35,824 bases of DNA, taken from NCBI GenBank assembly GCA_946478895.1, contig CAMLDY010000018.1, forward strand, positions 1 to 35,824. Reading direction: 5' to 3'. Of the stretch, positions 1 through 8,890 are shown one piece after another (the first letter of the stretch is position 1; each line of letters opens with the position of its first letter). The DNA is from an uncultured Gemmatimonadota bacterium (GTDB lineage: Bacteria > Gemmatimonadota > Gemmatimonadetes > Gemmatimonadales > Gemmatimonadaceae). A model generated the notes under the pieces. The model saw only the letters and a program-made list of their open reading frames with translations. It was not told the origin of the DNA and made no database searches. Made by a program: the position numbers and the translations under genes.

Positions 1-603
1 CAGACCTTCGACGGAGTTCCGGATATGCTGGCTCCGCCGGCCTTCGATCTGACTTCACCGGCGACGATCGATAGCCTTCCGCGCGCGCGTGGAACGGTGG
101 TGACGCCTCCGACGCGAGCGCAGCTCGAGTCCGGCGCTGTGACGTGCTCACGCACACTGCTCACCACGGAGCAGGGAACCACCGATGCCATCGACGCCGT
201 CACCAAGACTGCTTCGGAAGGTTTTGCGAACGGCACGGTGATCTTCCTCGACATCGAGCACATGGATGTGATTCCCCCATCCATGGAAGCGTACTACCGG
301 GCGTGGGTGCAGCAGGTGCTTGCGGACGGTCGCTTCAGACCGGGGATCTATGTGCACAAGGCGAACGCCCAATCGATCTACGATGGAGTCCGCCGCGCGT
401 ACACGGACATGGGGAAAAGTGGATCAGCGGTGTTCTGGATTACGAGCCCCGACGGATTCTCGATCGAGAAGTCGCCGCAGGAAGCTGGATTCGCCTGGGC
501 AAGTCTATGGCAGGGAATCTATGAGGTCACTCAGACGTGGAATGGCGCGTCGGTGAACATCGACGTGAATGTTGCTACGACCGCGTCGCCGTCAAAACCC
601 TGA
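1..603 (+). CDS. Glycoside-hydrolase-like (DUF1906 / Rv2525c-like) protein, 5' partial
   Basis: The frame is open to the first base of the window, so the gene probably starts upstream. The ATG at 25 is in frame but need not be the start. About 200 residues are visible. The fold signature is that of TIM-barrel lysozyme-like proteins of the DUF1906 family: a strand ending in an acidic pair (FLDIEH, about residue 85), then a helix with YYRAWVQQVL, then RPGIYVHKANAQ, then FWITSP, and a C-terminal ASLWQGIYE strand. Such proteins are usually exported and are thought to act on cell-wall or other glycans, but catalysis is unproven for most. The DIEH acidic residues occupy the position of the catalytic Asp/Glu of GH25-type enzymes. 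No partner gene is visible upstream. The next gene follows on the same strand after 59 nt. Confidence 0.6.
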   Translation, partial: QTFDGVPDMLAPPAFDLTSPATIDSLPRARGTVVTPPTRAQLESGAVTCSRTLLTTEQGTTDAIDAVTKTASEGFANGTVIFLDIEHMDVIPPSMEAYYRAWVQQVLADGRFRPGIYVHKANAQSIYDGVRRAYTDMGKSGSAVFWITSPDGFSIEKSPQEAGFAWASLWQGIYEVTQTWNGASVNIDVNVATTASPSKP

Positions 604-662
604 GCGATTGGCAAAACGCTCGGCGGTGAATGAGATTATGACGGTCTCCTCAAACTCTCACG

Positions 663-3600
663 ATGCCGCAACTGTTCTCGCGCCCCGTCCTCGCGATCGC
701 CCTCTTCGCGTCTCCGCTCACCACTCTTGCACAGGCGACGCGTAACGCCAAAACCACTCCCGTCGCGTTCGACGCCGATTCAGCGCGGCTCGCTGAGCTG
801 CCGTGGCGATCGATAGGACCTGCGGTCACGAGCGGACGCGTCGTGGATTTCGCGGTGCCCGAGGGGCCTGCCTCGCAGATCGGGCAGCGACTCGGCGAGA
901 CCTTCTACGTCGCGTCGGCATCGGGTGGCGTCTGGAAAACGGTGAACGGTGGCACGACGTGGGAGCCGATCTTCGATCACGAAGGCTCGGCATCGATTGG
1001 CGACATCGCGGTCGCGCCCAGCAATCCCGACATCATCTGGGTGGGCACGGGCGAGAACAACAATCAACGCAGCGCTTCCTGGGGCGACGGCGTTTACAAG
1101 TCCGAGAATGGCGGCAAAAGCTGGACGAACATGGGCCTGAAGAAATCCGAGCACATTGGCCGCATCATCGTGCACCCCACCAATCCGCAGATCGTGTTCG
1201 TCGCGGCCGCAGGACCACTGTGGAATTCTGGTGGTGAACGCGGGCTCTATCGCACCACCGACGGCGGCCGCACCTGGAAGAACGTCAAGAACATCGATCA
1301 GTACACCGGATTCACCGACGTAATCTTCGACCCGTCGAATCCCGATGTGATTTATGCGGCGTCGTTTCAGCGCGAGCGCAGACCATACACCTACGTCGGC
1401 GGCGGGCCGGGTAGCGCCCTCTGGAAGAGCATCGATGGCGGGGACACCTGGAGCAAACTGACCGAGGGTCTGCCCAAAGGCGATGTCGGGAGGATCGGCC
1501 TCGACGTCAGCCGGTCGAGTCCAAACATCGTCTATGCGACGATCGAGACCAGGGTCACCGGCAGTGGCGCTGCGGAGGGGAACACCGAAGCGAGTGTGTA
1601 TCGCTCCGACGACCGTGGTGGCAGCTGGCAGAAGATGGGGACCGGCTTCTCCTATCCATGGTATATGGGCCAGATCCGCGTCGATCCGACCAACCCGGAT
1701 CGCGTCTATTTCATGGGTGTGCCGCTCCAGGTCTCGAACGATGGCGGTCGTACCTTCCGCAACATCGCCGGCGGCGCGCACTCCGATCACCACGCGATGT
1801 GGATCGATCCGACCGATCCCGATCACCTGATCATAGGCTGCGACGGCGGCGTTTACATCAGTCACGATCGCGGGCGGACGGTCGACTTCGTTCCCAACCT
1901 TCCGATTTCGCAGTACTACGCCATCGCAACCGACATGCGTCAGCCGTTCTACTACGTCTACGGCGGACTGCAGGACAACAGCAGCTGGGGCGGACCAAGT
2001 CAGACGAGAAACCGTCAGGGAATAACCAATGCCGACTGGATTCGCACCACCGGCGGCGACGGCTTCTACGCGCAGATCGATCCCGTCGACCCCAACACGG
2101 TCTACGGCGAATCGCAGGGCGGCGACATCGTCAGGTTCGACGTGCGCACGGGTGAGCAAAAAACCATCAAGCCGCTACCATCGTTCGGCGCGAAACCGTA
2201 TCGGTGGAACTGGAGCTCGCCGATGCTGATCTCGCCGTACGACCACAACACTCTGTACTTCGGCGCCAACTATCTCTTCAAGAGCACCAACCGCGGCGAT
2301 GCGTGGACGCGTCTCGGGGCCGACCTCACCCGACAGCTCAATCGCGACAGCCTGCCGGTGATGGGCAAGATCTGGCCGCGCGACGCCATCGCGCGGCACC
2401 AGGGAACCGCCGAGTACGGAAACATCAGCACCATCGACGAATCGCCGCTCAAGCAGGGACTGCTCTACGTCGGCACCGACGACGGGGTGGTCTCGGTGTC
2501 GCGCGACGGCGGAGCGACGTGGACGAAGTACATGAAATTTCCCGGCGTGCCCGATCAGACCTACGTGAGTCGCGTAGTAGCATCGCGATTCCGTGAAGGA
2601 ACGGTTTACGCGACGATGGACAACCATCGCAACAACGACTTCAAGCCGTACGTTCTCCAGAGCGACGACTACGGCGCGCACTGGAAGTCGATCACGGGCA
2701 ACCTCCCCGCCAACGGTTCGGTGCAGGTAATTCGCGAAGGTTACAACGAGCCGAGCCTGCTTTTCGTCGGCACCGAGTTCGGTGCGTTCTACTCGCCGAC
2801 CCATGGCAATCAGTGGACCCAGCTCAAATACAACATCCCCACGGTGGCGGTGCATGACATCGTGGTGCAGCCGCGCGAGCACGATCTGGTCATCGGTACC
2901 CACGGGCGCGGGATTTACATCATCGACGACATCACCCCGCTCGAGAAGCTCGCCGAGGCTAACAACCATCCGGCGTTCCTGTTTCCGGTGAAAGCGGCGA
3001 CGGAATACAATCCGAATTCATCGGTACCCGGTGGCGTTCGGGGCGCCGGAGCGCTCGGCGACCGTGAGTATTCGGCGCCGAATCCGCCGTTCGGAGCGGC
3101 GATCACGTACTTCCTGCGCGACTCGCTGCCCAAGGGCGGCGATGTGTCGCTGGCGATTTATGATGCCACGGGCAAGAAAGTCCGCGACCTCACCGTCAAC
3201 AAGAAGCGTGGAATGCATCGGGTTACGTGGGACCTGAGGAATCCGGCGCCCTACACTGTCAGACGCCCGGCGAACCAGGTCGGCGAGTCGCAGTTCCGCC
3301 AACGCGATCCGCTCGGACCGTTCGTGCTGCCGGGACGCTATACCGCGCGACTCACCGTCAAGGGCGGCAGCTCGCCGGGCGTACAGGAAGTACCTGTTGA
3401 AGTGCACTCAGACCCGCTGGTCCAGCTGAGCGACGCCGATTATCGCGCGCTTTACGACATGCGTGTCAGCACCGGCCGGTTGCAGGCGACGGTGCAGGCT
3501 GCAGTGCGCACCACCGAGCAGCTGAAGGAGCAGATCACCGACGCCAAGGCAGCGATCAAATCGGCGTCCGGCGCGGACAGCGTTTCGAAGCAGGCCGACG

Positions 3601-3917
3601 CCATCGATCGGGAGATCTCCGACGTGTTGAAGAAGCTGCGCGGCGATCCAAACGCGCAGCCGGTCAGCGACGACAAGCGTGTCGAGGAGCCTTCAATTCA
3701 GGAGAGGGTGAATGACGTCGCCGAGCAGATCGGCAACGTCACCTCGCAGCCGACCGCGCTGCAGCGCGCGACGCTGGATCTGGCCAGCGCTGACCTTCAG
3801 CGGGAGGTCGGCCGAATCAACGCGTTGCTGCAGCAGCGGATCCCGGCGTTGAACGCCAGCATGGACGCGGCGAAAATTCCGTGGAGCATCGGCCGGCCGG
3901 TCGAGTTCATGAGGTGA
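663..3917 (+). CDS. Secreted sortilin/VPS10-type BNR-repeat beta-propeller protein
   Basis: A 1084-residue protein with a Sec signal peptide (about 1-24, ending LTTLAQA) and then a large propeller. At least ten degenerate Asp-box/BNR motifs (S/T-x-D/N-x-G-x-T/S-W/F) are readable, including TVNGGTTW, SENGGKSW, TTDGGRTW, SIDGGDTW, SNDGGRTF, SRDGGATW and SDDYGAHW, spread over residues about 95-720. Strand ends such as IHVNPTNPQIVFVA-like 'DPxNPDxIY' repeats accompany them. From about 800 to 910 there is a FlgD-like Ig domain (SLAIYDATGKKVR, GMHRVTWDLRNPAP). The last 150 residues are helical and probably coiled coil. This architecture is common in Gemmatimonadota and Acidobacteriota and is annotated as glycosyl hydrolase or sortilin-like. 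True hydrolase activity is not shown by any visible catalytic motif. It is probably periplasmic or extracellular. Confidence 0.85.
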   Translation: MPQLFSRPVLAIALFASPLTTLAQATRNAKTTPVAFDADSARLAELPWRSIGPAVTSGRVVDFAVPEGPASQIGQRLGETFYVASASGGVWKTVNGGTTWEPIFDHEGSASIGDIAVAPSNPDIIWVGTGENNNQRSASWGDGVYKSENGGKSWTNMGLKKSEHIGRIIVHPTNPQIVFVAAAGPLWNSGGERGLYRTTDGGRTWKNVKNIDQYTGFTDVIFDPSNPDVIYAASFQRERRPYTYVGGGPGSALWKSIDGGDTWSKLTEGLPKGDVGRIGLDVSRSSPNIVYATIETRVTGSGAAEGNTEASVYRSDDRGGSWQKMGTGFSYPWYMGQIRVDPTNPDRVYFMGVPLQVSNDGGRTFRNIAGGAHSDHHAMWIDPTDPDHLIIGCDGGVYISHDRGRTVDFVPNLPISQYYAIATDMRQPFYYVYGGLQDNSSWGGPSQTRNRQGITNADWIRTTGGDGFYAQIDPVDPNTVYGESQGGDIVRFDVRTGEQKTIKPLPSFGAKPYRWNWSSPMLISPYDHNTLYFGANYLFKSTNRGDAWTRLGADLTRQLNRDSLPVMGKIWPRDAIARHQGTAEYGNISTIDESPLKQGLLYVGTDDGVVSVSRDGGATWTKYMKFPGVPDQTYVSRVVASRFREGTVYATMDNHRNNDFKPYVLQSDDYGAHWKSITGNLPANGSVQVIREGYNEPSLLFVGTEFGAFYSPTHGNQWTQLKYNIPTVAVHDIVVQPREHDLVIGTHGRGIYIIDDITPLEKLAEANNHPAFLFPVKAATEYNPNSSVPGGVRGAGALGDREYSAPNPPFGAAITYFLRDSLPKGGDVSLAIYDATGKKVRDLTVNKKRGMHRVTWDLRNPAPYTVRRPANQVGESQFRQRDPLGPFVLPGRYTARLTVKGGSSPGVQEVPVEVHSDPLVQLSDADYRALYDMRVSTGRLQATVQAAVRTTEQLKEQITDAKAAIKSASGADSVSKQADAIDREISDVLKKLRGDPNAQPVSDDKRVEEPSIQERVNDVAEQIGNVTSQPTALQRATLDLASADLQREVGRINALLQQRIPALNASMDAAKIPWSIGRPVEFMR

Positions 3918-3929
3918 AAGGAGACCGCG

Positions 3930-3970
3930 GCGCGACGGCCAGACAGCTCCTTAGCTGCCGGGCCTCGCGC
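3930..3970. terminator. Hairpin between convergent genes (candidate bidirectional terminator)
   Basis: The stop codons of the BNR-repeat gene (+) and the small hydrophilic gene (-) converge here. GCGCG (3930-3934) pairs with CGCGC (3966-3970), GGCC (3937-3940) with GGCC (3961-3964), and AGCT (3945-3948) with AGCT (3953-3956) around a CCTT loop. No clear U-tract follows on either side, so intrinsic termination is a guess based on position and stem strength. Confidence 0.45.
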
Positions 3971-3980
3971 TGCTGGTGAG

Positions 3981-4223
3981 CTAATCTCTTTCGGGCCCGG
4001 GCTCGAATTCGAGTCCGCCGCTGCCGGCAGATCCGAACTTCGGCGCCGTAAAGTTCTTTCCGCTGGTGGTGCGCGGCGGATTGACGTCGTCGCGATCGCG
4101 AGTGCGATCGTCAGTGGAATTCGGATTGTTGGCGCGTTTCTCCTCGGCGGATCCCGGCGCGAGCTCGTCGGTGTCGGTCGGAATGTGGGGCTGGGTGTCG
4201 CGGTTCGTGTGGGTATCGGCCAT
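3981..4223 (-). CDS. Small hydrophilic low-complexity protein, function unknown
   Basis: About 80 residues starting MADTHTNRDTQ. The ATG at 4223 is preferred to upstream starts because a GAGG Shine-Dalgarno motif lies 5 nt before it, and because upstream residues look like untranslated sequence. The product is rich in Asp, Thr, Arg, Asn and Pro, lacks Cys, and has no hydrophobic segment; it is predicted disordered. The C-terminus (NFTAPKFGSAGSGGLEFEPGPE) is the most distinctive part. It lies 84 nt downstream of the SulP gene on the same strand. I do not recognise a family. Confidence 0.5.
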   Translation of the reverse strand: MADTHTNRDTQPHIPTDTDELAPGSAEEKRANNPNSTDDRTRDRDDVNPPRTTSGKNFTAPKFGSAGSGGLEFEPGPERD

Positions 4224-4307
4224 CGATCGCCTCGTGCTGATGAATTGGGATCCATATGAGGGCATAGGCCGTGCCCCGCACCTCAGCACTTGTTCCGCCG
4301 AAAGGCG

Positions 4308-6047
4308 CTACGCGATGCGGTTGATGTTTCCCGGCGGGGTTTCGCGAGCGACCGTAGGCGTTGCCTCAGGTGGATGTGGCTCGGCCGGCAAGCCGAGGAA
4401 TTCGCGGGCTCTATCGAGGGCATCGTCGAGGTTGCCGAAGAGGTTGGCTTGGCCGATCTCCTCGAGGATGTCCGACCGGGCGAGCGCGAACATCGGCTGG
4501 GCATGTACGTCGGCAAGCAGCAGCAGGGTGCGATCGTGCTTGCAGCTCCGCGCGAGCTCGTGCAATGCGTGCAGACCAGTGGAATCGATTGCCGGCACGT
4601 CGCGGAGACGGATGATCAGCACTTTCGGCTTCTTCGCGACCTGACGCAGGGTGTCCTTGAACTGCTCGGCGGCGCCGAAAAAGAACGGCCCGTTGATCTC
4701 GAAGACCTCGACGCCGCGCGGGACGACGCGCTTCCGCACCGAATTCGGATCGTCTTCCTCGTCACCTTCCATTCCGTCGGCCAGCTCGCGTGTGACGATG
4801 CTGACGTTGGTGACTTCCGCCATCCGCCGCATGAACAGGAAGGCGGCGAGTACCATTCCGACTTCGATGGCGACGGTGAGATCGATCAGTACGGTAAGAA
4901 GGAACGTCGTCAGCAAAACCGCGACATCGCTCTTCGGGGCGCTCAGCTCGCTGCGGAAGGTGCGCCACTCGCTCATGTGATACGCTACGACGACGAGAAT
5001 GGCGGCGAGTGTAGCCAGTGGGATCGCTCCCGCCCAGCGGCCGAAGAAGAGCGTGATCAGGAGCAGTGTCAGCGCGTGGAACATGCCCGCTACCGGAGTG
5101 CGACCGCCGTTCTTGACGTTTGTCGCGGTGCGCGCGATTGCGCCCGTTGCCGGCATGCCGCCAAAAATCGGAGCGGCAATGTTGGCGATCCCCTGCGCGA
5201 CGAGCTCCATGTTGGATCGATGGCGGCCTCCGATCATACCGTCGGCGACCACGGCCGAAAGGAGTGACTCGACCGCCGCGAGCAGCGCAATGGTGAAGGC
5301 CGGCGCCACGAGACCCGTTAGCTGAGGGAGCGTCACGTGCGGAACCACGGGATGGGGCAGGCTCGCGCTGATCGCGCCGAAGCGCGTGCCGATGGTCTCG
5401 ACCGGAAAGTGCAGCACGTTGGCCAGAACAGTCGTCACAATCAGCGCGACGAACGGGCCGGGCATGCGCCGGCTGACTTTTGGCCACAAGACCATTATCA
5501 GCAGCGCGCCCAGAGAAACGCCGATCGTGTATGGATTGACCGAATTGAAATTGACCGCGAAGGCTCTCCATTTCGGGATGAACTCTGCGGGTACCTCGCC
5601 CATCCGCAGCCCCAGGAAATCCTTCACCTGGCTGGAGAAGATGATGACGGCGATTCCGCTGGTGAATCCGATCACGACCGGATGCGGAATGAACTTGATC
5701 GCCGCGCCGAGCCTCGCAACGCCGAGTACGATCAGGATTACGCCGGCCATGATCGTCGCGACGACGAGACCATCGATCCCGTACTTCTGGACGATGCCGT
5801 AGACGATGACGACGAACGCGCCTGTCGGTCCGCCGATCTGGACGCGCGAGCCGCCGAGCGCCGAGATCAGAAAGCCGGCGATGATGGCGGTATAGAGGCC
5901 GCGGTCAGGGGTGACGCCGCTGGCAATCGCAAACGCTATGGCGAGGGGGAGTGCGACAACGCCGACGATCACGCCCGCGACGGCGTCGGACGTGAACTGC
6001 GATCGGCTGTACGACTTGAGCGTCGTAACTGATTTCGGGACGAGCAA
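4308..6047 (-). CDS. SulP-family anion transporter with C-terminal STAS domain
   Basis: A 579-residue inner-membrane carrier. The N-terminal two-thirds contain about 10-12 hydrophobic helices with SulP landmarks: [20 protein letters not shown] near the start, then [31 protein letters not shown], and [19 protein letters not shown] around residue 290-330. The C-terminal 130 residues form a STAS domain, with [14 protein letters not shown], an [15 protein letters not shown] core and the conserved D-S-T triplet. Members carry sulfate, bicarbonate or other anions, and substrate cannot be told from sequence. The start is a TTG at 6047, supported by GAGG 6 nt upstream. The region to the divergent ABC exporter start at 6178 is about 130 nt and holds that gene's promoter. 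No sulfate-assimilation gene is nearby. Confidence 0.9.
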   Translation of the reverse strand: MLVPKSVTTLKSYSRSQFTSDAVAGVIVGVVALPLAIAFAIASGVTPDRGLYTAIIAGFLISALGGSRVQIGGPTGAFVVIVYGIVQKYGIDGLVVATIMAGVILIVLGVARLGAAIKFIPHPVVIGFTSGIAVIIFSSQVKDFLGLRMGEVPAEFIPKWRAFAVNFNSVNPYTIGVSLGALLIMVLWPKVSRRMPGPFVALIVTTVLANVLHFPVETIGTRFGAISASLPHPVVPHVTLPQLTGLVAPAFTIALLAAVESLLSAVVADGMIGGRHRSNMELVAQGIANIAAPIFGGMPATGAIARTATNVKNGGRTPVAGMFHALTLLLITLFFGRWAGAIPLATLAAILVVVAYHMSEWRTFRSELSAPKSDVAVLLTTFLLTVLIDLTVAIEVGMVLAAFLFMRRMAEVTNVSIVTRELADGMEGDEEDDPNSVRKRVVPRGVEVFEINGPFFFGAAEQFKDTLRQVAKKPKVLIIRLRDVPAIDSTGLHALHELARSCKHDRTLLLLADVHAQPMFALARSDILEEIGQANLFGNLDDALDRAREFLGLPAEPHPPEATPTVARETPPGNINRIA

Positions 6048-6142
6048 GAAGAACCTCGAACGTGCGTTCGGGCGCCGGTTCAGAGTTACGGCCCCCAGTC
6101 AAGACTCGCTGCCCGCACAGTTCGCAACATCCTGCCCGAGAT

Positions 6143-6171
6143 TTGCGGCTCCGCAAACGCCCCGATACTAT
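6143..6171 (+). promoter_or_regulatory. Sigma-70-type promoter of the ABC exporter, leaderless
   Basis: TTGCGG at 6143-6148, a 17-nt spacer, and TACTAT at 6166-6171. Only CCGAGC separates the -10 hexamer from the GTG start at 6178, so transcription should begin at or very near the start codon. No Shine-Dalgarno is present, which agrees with a leaderless message. Confidence 0.6.
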
Positions 6172-6177
6172 CCGAGC

Positions 6178-7968
6178 GTGGATTTACTCCTCTCGTATCT
6201 TCGGAAGTATCAGGCGCTGATCCTGCTCGCGCTCTTTCTGGCGGCGACCAACCAGGTCTTCTCGCTGCTGGATCCGCTCATCTTCCGGCACGTCATCGAC
6301 GACTACGCAACGCGCTTTCGGGAGTACACCACCGCGAACTTCGTCAAAGGCGCCGGCACGCTGCTCCTGATGGCGATGGGCGTCGCGTTCGTCTCGCGAG
6401 TCGCCAAGAATTTCCAGGACTATTACGTCAACGTGATCGTCCAGCGGGTCGGCGCCGAGATGTACTCCGATGGCATTCGTCACTCGCTGGAGCTTCCGTA
6501 CTCGGTGTTCGAGGATCAGCGCAGCGGTGAGACCCTCGGCAAGCTCCAGAAGGTGCGGCAGGATGTCGAGAAGTTCATCTCGCTGTCGATCAACCTGATC
6601 TTCACGACGCTGGTCGGTGTGGTATTCGTGGTCATCTACGCGCTGACCGTGCACTGGGTGATCGTACCGGCATTTCTCGCGACAGTGCCGTTGCTCGGCA
6701 CGCTGAGCTGGGCGTTGAGCGGCCGCGTTAAGAGCATCCAGAAAGTGATCGTCGCCGAGACCACTGCGCTGGCGGGGTCAACGACGGAATCGCTGCGCAA
6801 TATCGAGCTGGTGAAGAGTCTGGGTCTGGCCGATCAGGAACAGGTGCGACTCAATGCGACGACGGAGAAGATTCTCAGACTCGAGCTCAAGAAAGTGAAG
6901 TACATCAGAAGTCTGAGCTTCATCCAGGGAACGGTGGTGAATCTGCTTCGTACCTGCATCCTGTTCCTCATGCTTTACCTGATCTTCGCCCAGAAGATCA
7001 CGGTCGGGCAGTTCTTCTCGCTGCTCTTTTATTCGTTCTTCATCTTCGGGCCGATGCAGGAGCTGGGGAACATCATCAACGTCTATCGCGAGACCGAAGT
7101 CTCGCTGGTGAATTTCCGCAAGATTCTGGAGACGCCGCGCGACCCGAAGCCGGCTGCGCCGGTGCCGTTGTCGGACATCGCGAATCTCGAGTTCAGGGAT
7201 GTCGGGTTCATGCACCAGAGCGCGACCACGCCGGCCTTGAGCGACATCTCCTTCGACGTGAGTCGCGGCGAGACCATCGCTTTCGTCGGGCCATCGGGCG
7301 CGGGCAAAACGACCCTGGTGAAGCTGCTCGTCGGCCTCTACACACCGCGACAGGGAGAAATTCTCTACAACGGAGTCCCCGGCAAAGATGTCGACCTCGA
7401 CAGGCTACGCGAGCGGATCGGCCTTGTCACCCAGGACGCCCAGCTTTTTTCCGGCACGATCCGGGAGAATCTCAAGTTCGTGAATCCGCAGGCGAGCGAC
7501 GCGGATTGCATGGAAGTCCTGCACAAGGCGGCCGCCAACGCTCTCCTGGCGCGCGCCGACAAGGGTCTCGATACCGTGATTGGTGAAGGGGGCGTCAAGG
7601 TCTCTGGCGGTGAGAAGCAGCGTCTGTCGATCGCGCGGGCGCTGCTGCGCGATCCACATCTCCTCGTCTTCGACGAGGCGACGTCGTCGCTCGATTCGCT
7701 CACCGAGGAAGAGATCAGTCGCACCATGCGCGAGGTCGCCAGCTCGCGTGAGGTCATCACCATTCTGATCGCGCACCGCCTGTCGACCGTCATGCACGCC
7801 GACCGGATCTACGTGCTCGAGCGCGGGCGAATCGTGGAAGTCGGCCAACACGCGGATCTGCTGGAGAGAATGGGTCTTTACTACGCGATGTGGCGCCAGC
7901 AGGTCGGTGAGCGGCGCGCTCCGCCCCAGCTGCCACCCGCCAAACCTGCTCAGCTGGCGCGAGCCTGA
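6178..7968 (+). CDS. ABC exporter, fused permease and ATPase (MsbA/MDR-like half-transporter)
   Basis: About 596 residues from a GTG at 6178. The frame is open further upstream, to 5911, but that stretch overlaps the SulP gene antisense and has no membrane-exporter character. The reading beginning DLLLSYLRKYQALILLALFLA matches usual family starts and follows a good promoter. A six-helix type-1 exporter domain covers about 10-310. The nucleotide-binding domain has Walker A GPSGAGKTT (371-379), Q-loop VTQDAQLFSG, signature VSGGEKQR (475-482), Walker B LLVFDEATSS (D499, E500) and a switch His in LIAHRLSTV. It would work as a homodimer exporting a lipid, drug or peptide. Substrate is unknown. A short ORF follows after 20 nt. 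Confidence 0.92.
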   Translation: MDLLLSYLRKYQALILLALFLAATNQVFSLLDPLIFRHVIDDYATRFREYTTANFVKGAGTLLLMAMGVAFVSRVAKNFQDYYVNVIVQRVGAEMYSDGIRHSLELPYSVFEDQRSGETLGKLQKVRQDVEKFISLSINLIFTTLVGVVFVVIYALTVHWVIVPAFLATVPLLGTLSWALSGRVKSIQKVIVAETTALAGSTTESLRNIELVKSLGLADQEQVRLNATTEKILRLELKKVKYIRSLSFIQGTVVNLLRTCILFLMLYLIFAQKITVGQFFSLLFYSFFIFGPMQELGNIINVYRETEVSLVNFRKILETPRDPKPAAPVPLSDIANLEFRDVGFMHQSATTPALSDISFDVSRGETIAFVGPSGAGKTTLVKLLVGLYTPRQGEILYNGVPGKDVDLDRLRERIGLVTQDAQLFSGTIRENLKFVNPQASDADCMEVLHKAAANALLARADKGLDTVIGEGGVKVSGGEKQRLSIARALLRDPHLLVFDEATSSLDSLTEEEISRTMREVASSREVITILIAHRLSTVMHADRIYVLERGRIVEVGQHADLLERMGLYYAMWRQQVGERRAPPQLPPAKPAQLARA

Positions 7969-7988
7969 TACCCCTCACCCAGCGATCA

Positions 7989-8168
7989 ATGTCTGACGAC
8001 ACCGGCAAGCTCAGGAAAGGGAACTTCATGCAGGCACTGGATTCGATTCGCGCCGAAGCCGAGAAGCTGATGGCGCGTCCCGATCTGCCTCCCGATGCCA
8101 AGGCGGGTCTTCAGCGAATCGTCGGCCTCACTCGCTCCAAATTCGATCTCGGCGGGGACATAGAATAG
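7989..8168 (+). CDS. Small conserved-looking protein (about 59 aa or 46 aa), function unknown
   Basis: An ORF of 60 codons beginning MSDDTGKLRKGNFMQ, with the central helical segment ALDSIRAEAEKLMARPDLP. The start is uncertain. The first ATG (7989) has no ribosome binding site. The internal ATG at 8028 is preceded by AAAGGG six nt upstream and would give a 46-residue protein. The product is charged and soluble, with an amphipathic helix then KAGLQRIVGLTRSKFDLGG. It lies 20 nt after the ABC exporter and could be translated from its mRNA. A hairpin follows at 8191-8225. Its codon use resembles that of the neighbours, which favours a real gene, but I recognise no family. Confidence 0.45.
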   Translation: MSDDTGKLRKGNFMQALDSIRAEAEKLMARPDLPPDAKAGLQRIVGLTRSKFDLGGDIE

Positions 8169-8190
8169 GGGCAGCGAGGGGTTGAGGGCG

Positions 8191-8225
8191 GGCGGCTAAG
8201 AGTTAGCTCCCCGCAGCGAGCCGCC
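8191..8225 (+). terminator. Stem-loop after the ABC exporter / small ORF
   Basis: GGCGGCT (8191-8197) and AGCCGCC (8219-8225) form a perfect 7-bp stem with a 21-nt loop, about 22 nt after the small ORF. There is no U-tract. Its position between two transcription units suggests a terminator or an mRNA 3' stabiliser. Confidence 0.4.
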
Positions 8226-8299
8226 AGCTCGGGAAAGTCTCTGAGTTGGCAACCGATTCCAACCCGCTGCCGTTTTGCGGCATCTTATCCGCGGCCACA

Positions 8300-8890
8300 A
8301 TGAAGACGAGCGCCGTGGTATCGGACACTATCGGACCCAACCCGTCCACGATTGGTGAAGAGAACGCTGCGGCGCTGGAATCAGTCCGGCGCGCGCAGGC
8401 GGGCGACGTCGATGCCTTCGAGGTCCTGTACCGGCAGCACGCGGGTCGCATTTACGCGCTGTGCCTACGCCTCAAGGCCGGCAACAGCAACGACGCGACC
8501 GAGCTGATGCAGGATGTCTTCATTCGGGCCTGGCGGGGACTCTCGGCCTTTCGCGGTGACGCCGCGTTCGCGTCGTGGCTGCATCGCCTGGCGGTGAACA
8601 CCATGCTGGAAAACGCGCGCGGTGAGCACCGCCGGACCGCGCGGGTGCTGCCGATGGACGACACGTCGCGGCTCGAGGGCGCGGCGCGGTCGAGCGGCGT
8701 CGATTTGCGGATGGATATGGAAGAAGCGATCGCGTCGCTACCTCAGGGCGCGCGACTCGCGTTCGTGCTGCACGACGTCGAGGGCTATCAGCACCAGGAG
8801 ATTGCTGAACGGCTGGGAGTATCGGTGGGAACGATCAAGGCGCAGCTGCACCGCGCCCGCAGACTATTGAGAGAGAGGTTGGAGAGATGA
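8300..8890 (+). CDS. ECF-type RNA polymerase sigma factor
   Basis: 196 residues from ATG 8300; a TTG at 8246 would add 18 residues that do not match the family. Region 2 lies at about 37-105, with DAFEVLYRQHAGRIYALCLRL, then ATELMQDVFIRAWRGL and FASWLHRLAVNTMLENAR. Region 4 lies at about 140-190, with LPQGARLAFVLHDVEGYQHQEIAERLGVSVGTIKAQLHRAR, the standard helix-turn-helix for the -35 element. Such factors direct RNA polymerase to stress or envelope regulons and are held inactive by a cognate anti-sigma factor. The next gene, which overlaps by 4 nt (ATGA), encodes exactly that. No obvious autoregulated promoter motif was found upstream. Confidence 0.93.
   Translation: MKTSAVVSDTIGPNPSTIGEENAAALESVRRAQAGDVDAFEVLYRQHAGRIYALCLRLKAGNSNDATELMQDVFIRAWRGLSAFRGDAAFASWLHRLAVNTMLENARGEHRRTARVLPMDDTSRLEGAARSSGVDLRMDMEEAIASLPQGARLAFVLHDVEGYQHQEIAERLGVSVGTIKAQLHRARRLLRERLER

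Noticed and set aside
25..27. ATG as the true start of the first gene
   Set aside because: The frame is open to the window edge and upstream residues are compatible with coding, so truncation by the window is more likely.
780..2159. 459-codon open frame on the minus strand opposite the BNR-repeat gene
   Set aside because: It is a mirror of the coding strand in high-G+C DNA. It lacks a signal, a recognisable domain or a ribosome site, while the plus-strand frame has repeated BNR motifs.
4290..6032. Long plus-strand frames across the SulP gene (4290-5267 and 5337-6032)
   Set aside because: They are antisense shadows: products are full of Arg, Asp and His without hydrophobic or domain structure, whereas the minus strand encodes a clear transporter with STAS domain.
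5911..6177. N-terminal extension of the ABC exporter
   Set aside because: The extension overlaps the SulP gene and contains the promoter elements of the exporter; family length and start fit the GTG at 6178.
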